The notes under the pieces are model-generated. The model saw only the letters and a list, made by a program, of their open reading frames with translations. It was not told the DNA's origin and ran no database searches. The position numbers were made by a program, and so were the translations under genes. Below, piece by piece: positions 1-5,029 of a stretch of 10,787 nucleotides of DNA. Source of the DNA: Pyrinomonadaceae bacterium (GTDB taxonomy: Bacteria > Acidobacteriota > Blastocatellia > Pyrinomonadales > Pyrinomonadaceae); NCBI GenBank assembly GCA_013813825.1, contig JACCRA010000329.1:1-10787 (forward strand). Reading direction: 5' to 3'. Numbering within the stretch: position 1 is the first letter of the stretch; the number at the start of each line of letters is the position of its first letter.

Positions 1-1
1 A

Positions 2-436
2 CACTGCGAGGCGCTGAAAACCTTGATTCTTGCTAACTATGTCGTCGTCCCCGTCACCTCACAACATTTATGGTGGATGTGCCAAAGCGAAGGGAAGAAA
101 GCCACGCTGCGGATGAAGCGCATTCTGAGGCTGATGCTGCAAGGCCCCGAATGGGAAGAAGGGTCTGTGTTACAGGTTGCTGCTGAATTTACCCACCGAA
201 TGTGGCTGGAAGTGCGTGAGCAGGAGGAGAAGTTGCAACTCCTTGATTTTGTGACCGAGGCACTTATCTCCGGAAGGGACGCCGCGCGTGTGAAAACCCT
301 GCTTAAAGCTAAGTTGTCGAAGATCTTTGTTTATCTTCAGCGTGCCCTGCCGTTGATACACGCGCGAATTGATGCCTTCAAGGAGTCGCTAGATGATGTC
401 GAAAAGAAGGTGCCGCCGGATGATTTCGAGGAGTAG
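2..436 (+). CDS. 3' part of an unrecognised protein (5' end outside window)
   Basis: The reading frame is open from the first complete codon at position 2 to the TAG at 434-436. A TTG at 23 could serve as a start, but the frame continues upstream of it (HCEALKT before the TTG), so I read this as a truncated gene rather than a complete one. The visible ~144 residues contain no signal peptide and no motif I recognise. They begin with a short hydrophobic strand (LILANYVVVPV), followed by amphipathic helices rich in Leu, Lys, Arg and Glu, and end in an acidic tail (PPDDFEE). The protein is probably soluble and mostly helical. Base composition is near 52% G+C in the first 120 bases, below the ~60% of the genes that follow, so it may be an accessory or acquired gene. 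It is not obviously related to the pyr genes. Function unknown. Confidence 0.6.
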   Translation, partial: HCEALKTLILANYVVVPVTSQHLWWMCQSEGKKATLRMKRILRLMLQGPEWEEGSVLQVAAEFTHRMWLEVREQEEKLQLLDFVTEALISGRDAARVKTLLKAKLSKIFVYLQRALPLIHARIDAFKESLDDVEKKVPPDDFEE

Positions 437-446
437 TGTTACGATT

Positions 447-474
447 GCCCGCCTCATTTATAAGACGGGGCGGC
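447..474 (+). terminator. possible hairpin terminator after the first gene
   Basis: GCC-(C)-GCCTC at 447-455 can pair with GGGGCGGC at 467-474, giving an 8-bp stem with one bulged C and one G-U pair, and an 11-nt A/T-rich loop. It lies 10 bp after the stop codon at 436. The bases that follow (TATTCAAT) are only mildly T-rich, so this is a weak candidate for an intrinsic terminator. Confidence 0.3.
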
Positions 475-493
475 TATTCAATCCAAAACTCTG

Positions 494-509
494 TTGTTAA
501 TCTTGTGAA
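494..509 (+). repeat. partial copy of the repeat also present at 10704-10719
   Basis: The 16 bases here match 10704-10719 (right arm of the inverted repeat near the window end) at 15 of 16 positions, sharing TAATCTTGTGAA. No inverted partner is visible nearby, so this looks like a half or decayed copy, located in the leader region before pyrD. Confidence 0.4.
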
Positions 510-596
510 GTCGTGGAAGCCCACACGCCGTTTTTGACAGGCTTTCTAACGCTCTGCTACGCTCTCGCGCTGCCGCTCACGTCAAACAATTTATCA

Positions 597-1739
597 ATGC
601 TGTACCGCTCAATTTTGCGCCCGCTCTTATTCCGCCTTGATCCGGAGACGGCGCATAAGTTGGCGCTGCACACGCTGGCCGCGACGCTTGGCACGGAGAC
701 GGCGCGGCGGGCGGCGGCGCGAAAGTTCGGGCGTTCGCCCTTCGGGGAGTTGCAACGGTTCGGTTTGTCGTTTCGTAATCCGGTCGGGCTGGCCGCCGGT
801 TTCGATAAGAACGGGAAGGCGACACGCGAATTGTCCGCGCTGGGCTTCGGCTTCGTCGAAGTCGGGACGGTGACGCACAAGGCGCAGCCGGGCAATGCGC
901 GCCCGCGCCTTTTCCGGCTGCCGCGGGATCGGGCGCTGATTAACCGGCAGGGATTTAATAATGAAGGAGCGGCGGCGCTGGCCGCGCGCCTCACGGAACA
1001 TCGCCCCGATTGCGTCCTCGGCATCAACATCGGCAAGAGTCGCGTCGTCGAAGTAGCCGACGCCGTGCCGGATTATCTCGCGAGTTTTGAGATCGTCTTT
1101 CCGCACGCCGACTATGTCGCGGTCAACGTCAGTTCGCCCAATACGCCCAACCTGCGCGAGTTGCAGAAGGCCGACGCGCTCGCCGCGTTGCTTAGCGAAT
1201 TGCAGCGACGCAATCACGAACTGGCGCGGCAATACTCACGCTCCGCCGTGCCGTTGCTGGTCAAGGTTTCGCCCGATGTCACGATGCCGGAGTTGGAGTT
1301 GATGGTCGATGTCGCGCGCCGGACGAATCTCGCCGGCATCATCGCCACCAATACGACGGTTGAGCGCGCCAACATCAAACAGACGCCGGCTGTTGTCGTC
1401 AAAGCGTGCGGCGCGGGCGGCTTGAGCGGTCAACCGTTGCGCGAACGCGCGACCGAGGTTATCGCCGCGCTCTATCGCTTGGCGCGCGGCTCGCTCGCGA
1501 TCATCGGCGTCGGCGGCATTTTCAATGCTCACGACGCTTGGGAAAAGATTTGCGCCGGCGCAAGCCTCGTGCAGCTTTATACCGGCTTCGTCTATGAAGG
1601 CGTCGCCGTCGTCCGCGACATCAACGAAGGACTCGCGCGCCTCGCACATCAACACGGCTGCCGCACGCTTGATGAAGCTGTCGGCTGCCGCGCGGAAAAG
1701 CCGTCAGTCGTCAATCGTCAGTCGTCAGCTTTGGCCTGA
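597..1739 (+). CDS. pyrD: dihydroorotate dehydrogenase (quinone), class 2
   Basis: Oxidises dihydroorotate to orotate with FMN and passes electrons to membrane quinones, the fourth step of de novo UMP synthesis. I chose the ATG at 597 (380 aa). The frame stays open back to a GTG at 513, but class 2 enzymes typically begin just before the amphipathic segment seen here at residues 1-28 (LYRSILRPLLFRLDPETAH), and a possible weak promoter (TTGACA at 534-539, poor -10 near 558) lies inside the longer version. Visible family motifs: AAGFDKNG (66-73), TVTHKAQPGN (91-100), GFNN (119-122), INIGKS (143-148), NVSSPNT with the expected catalytic Ser (177-183), KVSPD (223-227), TNTT (251-254), GGLSGQPL (274-281), GVGGI (304-308) and LVQLYTGF (324-331). 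No Shine-Dalgarno is evident. The last ~13 residues (KPSVVNRQSSALA) are encoded mostly by a heptamer repeat array and are unlikely to be ancestral. pyrF follows 75 bp downstream. Confidence 0.95.
   Translation: MLYRSILRPLLFRLDPETAHKLALHTLAATLGTETARRAAARKFGRSPFGELQRFGLSFRNPVGLAAGFDKNGKATRELSALGFGFVEVGTVTHKAQPGNARPRLFRLPRDRALINRQGFNNEGAAALAARLTEHRPDCVLGINIGKSRVVEVADAVPDYLASFEIVFPHADYVAVNVSSPNTPNLRELQKADALAALLSELQRRNHELARQYSRSAVPLLVKVSPDVTMPELELMVDVARRTNLAGIIATNTTVERANIKQTPAVVVKACGAGGLSGQPLRERATEVIAALYRLARGSLAIIGVGGIFNAHDAWEKICAGASLVQLYTGFVYEGVAVVRDINEGLARLAHQHGCRTLDEAVGCRAEKPSVVNRQSSALA
1701..1728 (+). repeat. heptanucleotide tandem array A (4 units, TCGTCAG type)
   Basis: Four consecutive 7-base units: CCGTCAG, TCGTCAA, TCGTCAG, TCGTCAG. 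The array lies inside the 3' end of pyrD and is translated. It is oriented opposite to array B at 1781-1808, with 52 bp between them. Units of A and B are complementary mainly in the CTGA/TCAG core (about 4 of 7 positions), so a hairpin between them would be weak. Confidence 0.8.
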
Positions 1740-1780
1740 TGCTCTCCGCCTTTCGCCAACAATCAATCCTGAGGACCAAT

Positions 1781-1808
1781 GGCTGAATGCTGATCGCTGA
1801 ATGCTGAG
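1781..1808 (+). repeat. heptanucleotide tandem array B (4 units, NGCTGAN type)
   Basis: Units GGCTGAA, TGCTGAT, CGCTGAA, TGCTGAG, followed by a degenerate fifth (TGCTTCA) that runs to the pyrF start codon at 1815. It occupies the place where a ribosome binding site would be expected. A mini-ORF ATG at 1801 (MLSAS) ends in a TGA that overlaps the pyrF ATG as ATGA at 1815-1818, which would allow translational coupling; this may be fortuitous. Confidence 0.8.
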
Positions 1809-1814
1809 TGCTTC

Positions 1815-2537
1815 ATGAATAAATTGATCGTCGCCCTCGATGTTGAGACCGTAAAGGAAGCCCGCGAATTGGTCGCGCGTCTGCGCGAGCACGCGGGGAT
1901 GTTCAAGATCGGCTCGCAACTGTTCACCGCCGCTGGGCCGGACTTCGTGCGCGAGATCGCTGGCGCGGGCGGGCGCGTCTTTCTCGATCTTAAGTTTCAC
2001 GACATCCCGCACACCGTCGCGTCGGCGGGCCGTGAGGCTGTGCGGCTCGGCGTCTCGATCTTCAACGTCCATGCCGCGGGCGGCGGCGAGATGATGCGCC
2101 GCACTGTTGAAGCGGCGCGCGAGACGGCCGCGCGCGAAGGGGTGACGTGCCCGAGCGTGATCGCCGTCACGGTGCTGACGAGCGCGGACCCGGCGACGCT
2201 CGCGGAGACGGGTTTGACCAACACGCCGGAAGCGCAAGTCGTCCAACTCGCCCGACTCGCCGCAAGCTGCGGCATGGACGGCGTAGTGTCTTCGCCGCAT
2301 GAAGTCGCCCCGGTACGCGCAGCCGTGGCGCAAAAAGACTTTCTGCTCGTCACGCCGGGCGTGCGCCCACTCCATGCCGCGCACGATGACCAGAAGCGCG
2401 TCATGACGCCGGGTGAAGCCGTCCGCGCGGGCGCCAGTTATCTCGTCATCGGGCGCGCGATTATCAACGCCCCCGATCCCACGCGCGCGGCGGCGGAGAT
2501 TCTCGCCGAGATGCGGCAAGCCGAAGCGGCTATATAA
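1815..2537 (+). CDS. pyrF: orotidine 5'-phosphate decarboxylase
   Basis: Decarboxylates OMP to UMP, the last step of de novo pyrimidine synthesis; a cytosolic TIM-barrel dimer. 240 aa, normal for the short bacterial family. Visible active-site elements: LIVALDV with Asp9 at the first strand, MFKIGSQLF with Lys31, the signature DLKFHDIP (Asp58, Lys60, Asp63) that carries the catalytic Asp-Lys-Asp array, and the phosphate-binding pieces TPGVRP (Arg184) and VIGRAI (Gly213-Arg214). The ATG at 1815 places the Asp9 strand at the usual distance from the N-terminus. No Shine-Dalgarno is present; repeat array B ends 6 bp before the start. Same strand as pyrD with a 75-bp gap, so co-transcription is likely and fits the shared pathway. 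Confidence 0.96.
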   Translation: MNKLIVALDVETVKEARELVARLREHAGMFKIGSQLFTAAGPDFVREIAGAGGRVFLDLKFHDIPHTVASAGREAVRLGVSIFNVHAAGGGEMMRRTVEAARETAAREGVTCPSVIAVTVLTSADPATLAETGLTNTPEAQVVQLARLAASCGMDGVVSSPHEVAPVRAAVAQKDFLLVTPGVRPLHAAHDDQKRVMTPGEAVRAGASYLVIGRAIINAPDPTRAAAEILAEMRQAEAAI

Positions 2538-2690
2538 GTTGTGCGCTCAGGGAATATCGTTGCAGGGCATCGCGCTCGCGCGTGTGTCCCGACGGCTGAT
2601 TCTGGTAACATCTGATCTCCCGGCAGTTGTTTAGGAACCACGCACGCGACCGGGGCGTGTAACCGTCGTTCGGCGCGCCGCAATCTTCTC

Positions 2691-2725
2691 CCGGCGCTTG
2701 TTCTTGCGTCCGGCGCCGGATTTTA
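2691..2725 (+). terminator. GC-rich hairpin between pyrF and the DUF3108 gene
   Basis: CCGGCGC at 2691-2697 and GCGCCGG at 2713-2719 form a perfect 7-bp stem with a 15-nt loop, followed by ATTTTA. It could terminate the pyr transcript. However, it sits only about 31 bp before the start codon of the next gene, which would leave little room for a separate promoter, so it could equally be a leader hairpin. The rest of the 213-bp gap (2538-2750) shows no gene and no clear promoter, only another short GC palindrome at 2671-2680. Confidence 0.3.
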
Positions 2726-2735
2726 ATGGCGGAAA

Positions 2736-2740
2736 AGAGG
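2736..2740 (+). promoter_or_regulatory. Shine-Dalgarno AGAGG deciding a TTG start
   Basis: AGAGG lies 10 bases before the TTG at 2751. An ATG at 2726 is in another frame that closes early, and no in-frame ATG exists before the signal peptide. This supports TTG as the start of the DUF3108 protein. Confidence 0.5.
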
Positions 2741-2750
2741 AAACATCCTT

Positions 2751-4346
2751 TTGCATCGAAGACGACACGCGCGACAGGCGCTGATTCTGCTTATACTCGC
2801 CCTCTCTCTGTGCTGTCACGTTCTTGCACAGACGCGAAACGCATCGACGGTTGCCGCCACCGCCGGTTTTTCCAGCGCGCCCTATCGGGTTGGTGAGAAG
2901 CTCACTTACAACGTCTCCTTCTCGAACTTCGGCACTGCCGCGCACGTCGAGACGTGGGTGGCCTCGCGCGGGACGTTCACCAATCGCGAAGGCATCGAAT
3001 TGCGCGCGCGCGTGGAGACGGTAGGCGTGGTCAGCGCCGCCCTCTTCGCGATCAATAATGAATACGTCTCTTATGTCGATCCGGGAACCGGCCTGCCTTT
3101 TCGCACGCAATTGATCAAGCGCGAGCAGTCGCTGCCCGACGTCTTGCTGCGTGCCGCCGGACAGCCGGAAGTATCGCCCGGCGACGTACTGTCGCCGCCA
3201 CCGCCGAGTGAGCCGACGACCAGCCTTGAAGGCACGCCCGTGACCTACGATTTGCTCGCAGCGCTCTATCGCCTGCGCGCGTTGCCGCTCGCGCCGGGCG
3301 CGTCTTACCCGCTCACGGCACAGAACGACGGTCTGCGCTATGCCGCCGAACTAAAGGTCAGCGGCCGCGAGACAATCCAGACTCCCGCCGGCTCTTTCAA
3401 CACGGTCGCGACCCAATTACGTGTCAAGGATAGTCCCGCGAACAATTACCGCATCAGCATTTACTTTAGCGAAGACGCGCGGCACCTGCCGGTACTGATC
3501 ACGGCACGCCTCGCGGCGGGGGAAGTGCGCGCCCTGCTCGCCAGTTCGGAAATGATCGAGCCGGTCGTCGCCGCGCCGCCGGCCAACGTCGCGCGGACGC
3601 CGCCCGTTCCGTCGCCACCGGGGCTGCGGCCGACACCTTCCGTGCCGCCAGCGGTTTCGGGCGGCGCGCCGCTTCCCGGCCTGCCGTTCGGCGTTGGCGA
3701 AGAGTTAAACTTTAACTTTTATCTCGGCAACGCCACGCAACCCATCGGCGTCGCTAACTTTCAAGTCCGCGCCCGCGCCAGCTATTTCAACCGCGATGGC
3801 ATTCTGATCAATGCCAATATGTACACGACCGGCGCGGGTCAGCGTCTCTTCGCCGTCAGCGATAAGATCGACACGTTCATCGATGCGAAGACCGGGTTGC
3901 CGTTTCGCACGCAACTCCGCATTCTCGAAGGCAGCCACCGCGTCGAAGGCGTCGTCACTTTCGAGCAAGAGCGCGGCTCCGCCGTGACCACTGACGGCCA
4001 GCCCCTAGAGATTCCGGTCGGCACTTACGAACTCGTCTCGGTGCTCTACGCCATGCGCTCCTTCGATCTGACGCCGCCGAAGCGCAACGCCGTTTCGTTG
4101 CTAATCAACAAACGTCCGCGCACTCTGTCCATCACCGCCCTGAAACGCGAAGTGCTTGAACTCGGTGGCCAACGCATTCCCGCCGTGCAACTCGCGCTTG
4201 CAACGGATGAAGCGCGGGGCGACGCCCTCGGCCTCCGCCTCTGGGTCAGCACCGACCGGCGGCGTCTCCCGCTCCGCATTACTGCCACTACTCCGCTCGG
4301 ACCCATCCGCGCCGACTTATCGATCATCCCGCTCGACCGGCAATGA
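2751..4346 (+). CDS. exported protein with two DUF3108-like domains
   Basis: 531 aa, unknown biochemical function, predicted periplasmic or outer-envelope. The TTG start gives a clean Sec signal peptide: basic MHRRRHAR, a hydrophobic core LILLILALSLCC, and a likely signal peptidase I site at VLA-Q (residues 24-27). The mature protein is an internal duplication. Domain 1 (~43-270) and domain 2 (~311-530) share landmarks in the same order: YRVGEKLTYNVSF (45-57) and FGVGEELNFNFYL (313-325); D-x-x-TGLPFRTQL (110-121 and 378-389); DLLAALYRLRAL and ELVSVLYAMRSF (~167-178, 427-438); and a C-terminal strand YFSEDARHLPVLITA and WVSTDRRRLPLRITA (~238-252, 498-512). These patterns match my knowledge of DUF3108, a beta-rich periplasmic family. 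Residues ~272-310 form a Pro/Ala linker. No catalytic motif is seen. It probably forms its own transcription unit, with the feo promoter following 88 bp after its stop. Confidence 0.8.
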   Translation: MHRRRHARQALILLILALSLCCHVLAQTRNASTVAATAGFSSAPYRVGEKLTYNVSFSNFGTAAHVETWVASRGTFTNREGIELRARVETVGVVSAALFAINNEYVSYVDPGTGLPFRTQLIKREQSLPDVLLRAAGQPEVSPGDVLSPPPPSEPTTSLEGTPVTYDLLAALYRLRALPLAPGASYPLTAQNDGLRYAAELKVSGRETIQTPAGSFNTVATQLRVKDSPANNYRISIYFSEDARHLPVLITARLAAGEVRALLASSEMIEPVVAAPPANVARTPPVPSPPGLRPTPSVPPAVSGGAPLPGLPFGVGEELNFNFYLGNATQPIGVANFQVRARASYFNRDGILINANMYTTGAGQRLFAVSDKIDTFIDAKTGLPFRTQLRILEGSHRVEGVVTFEQERGSAVTTDGQPLEIPVGTYELVSVLYAMRSFDLTPPKRNAVSLLINKRPRTLSITALKREVLELGGQRIPAVQLALATDEARGDALGLRLWVSTDRRRLPLRITATTPLGPIRADLSIIPLDRQ

Positions 4347-4433
4347 AAGATGGGAGCGAGCGCCACTCTTGACACTGATCTATCAAAGACGTGAAAACAT
4401 TTTGCCTTCACGAGCAGTCTTAATAGTTGATGA

Positions 4434-4464
4434 AATTGAAAGTAGATTTCAATTCCTTTATACT
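4434..4464 (+). promoter_or_regulatory. feo promoter with overlapping Fur-like operator
   Basis: A sigma70-type promoter is visible: -35 TTGAAA (4436-4441), 17-bp spacer, -10 TATACT (4459-4464), each 5 of 6 to consensus. A perfect inverted repeat, AATTGAAA (4434-4441) and TTTCAATT (4447-4454) with a 5-bp spacer, covers the -35 and half of the spacer. A repressor bound there would block RNA polymerase. The core TGAAA-N5-TTTCA resembles Fur boxes of the TGAAAAT-N-ATTTTCA kind, and Fur control of feoAB is well known. The predicted transcript would start near 4471, giving a leader of about 70 nt before feoA. The regulator itself is not in the window; a DtxR/MntR-type protein is an alternative. 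Confidence 0.65.
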
Positions 4465-4542
4465 CCGCACGTTTCTAAGAACCGCAGGCTGCACGTGTCT
4501 TCAGCCCCGTCTTTTAGCTTTTCGTGAATAACCTTAAGCTCT

Positions 4543-4806
4543 ATGCCTGAATCAAAATTCGCTCTCCCGCATGATCAATCAACGCTTAACCGACTTCCGC
4601 ACGGCGTCGCGGCGCGGGTCGTGGCCGTTGACGGCGAGGGACCAATCGCGCGGCGACTGCTGGAGATGGGCGTCGTGCCGGGCGCGCCGATTAGCGTGAT
4701 CAAAGCAGCCCCGCTCGGCGATCCCATTGAGGTGCGCGTGCGCGGCTATCATCTGGCCCTGCGGCGCACCGAGGCGCAAACAATTAAAGTGGTAGCAATT
4801 AATTAA
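4543..4806 (+). CDS. feoA: ferrous iron transport protein A
   Basis: 87 aa, cytosolic SH3-like partner of the FeoB Fe(II) transporter. The core from residue 18 onward has the typical FeoA layout: LPHGVAARVVAVDGEGPIARRLLEMGVVPG (GEGPIARRLLEMG is the family signature helix, ~31-43), then ISVIKAAPLGDPIEVRVRGYHLALRRTEAQTIKV, with the second half of the barrel and the last strand. The first ~17 residues are a short polar extension. The start at ATG 4543 has no obvious Shine-Dalgarno. It is the first gene after the Fur-like promoter. A 223-bp gap separates it from feoB, which is longer than usual for feoAB. That gap holds no gene I can support, and the same strand and function still suggest one regulated unit. 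Confidence 0.93.
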   Translation: MPESKFALPHDQSTLNRLPHGVAARVVAVDGEGPIARRLLEMGVVPGAPISVIKAAPLGDPIEVRVRGYHLALRRTEAQTIKVVAIN

Positions 4807-4999
4807 GTAACGAGCACACGATGCGGAGCAGTTGGAGGGGCTTCGGCGGCTTGTCTCAGCCCAGACCGGCGCTTCGCTGATCTCATCACGGTTGAATAGC
4901 TGCAACATCAATGATCGCTCCGGGGTGCGATGAATTGATGACTTGTCCGCTGAAGCCTCTACTAATGTTCTAAACTCTTGCGGTCTGATTTAATTTTGC

Positions 5000-5020
5000 T
5001 TGTCACCTGTCACCCGTCAC
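5000..5020 (+). repeat. heptanucleotide tandem array C (3 units, NNGTCAC type)
   Basis: Units TTGTCAC, CTGTCAC, CCGTCAC end 9 bases before the feoB ATG at 5030. As with pyrF, the array lies where a ribosome binding site is expected. Unlike A/B and D/E, no opposed partner array is visible in the preceding 190 bp. Confidence 0.65.
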
Positions 5021-5029
5021 TGTTTTTCT

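Noticed and set aside
534..563. TTGACA with TACGCT 18 bp downstream as a pyrD promoter
   Set aside because: The -35 is perfect but the -10 matches only 3 of 6, so it is too weak to list as a feature; mentioned only as support for the pyrD start.
513..596. GTG start at 513 adding 28 residues to PyrD
   Set aside because: The extra residues do not match the family N-terminus, no Shine-Dalgarno precedes the GTG, and a TTGACA-like -35 lies inside the segment; the ATG at 597 fits the family start.
627..1232. Minus-strand open frame of 201 codons opposite pyrD
   Set aside because: Arg-rich shadow of pyrD with no domain, start signal or independent support.
4369..4397. TTGACA at 4369-4374 as another feo promoter
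   Set aside because: The -10 at the correct spacing (TGAAAA) matches only 3 of 6; the promoter at 4436-4464 is far better.
4390..4412. CGTGAA / TTCACG hairpin after the DUF3108 gene
   Set aside because: Only 6 bp with an 11-nt loop and no T-run; not convincing as a terminator.
4914..4931. ATCGC / GCGAT inverted repeat in the feoA-feoB gap
   Set aside because: Five base pairs are expected by chance in this amount of sequence.
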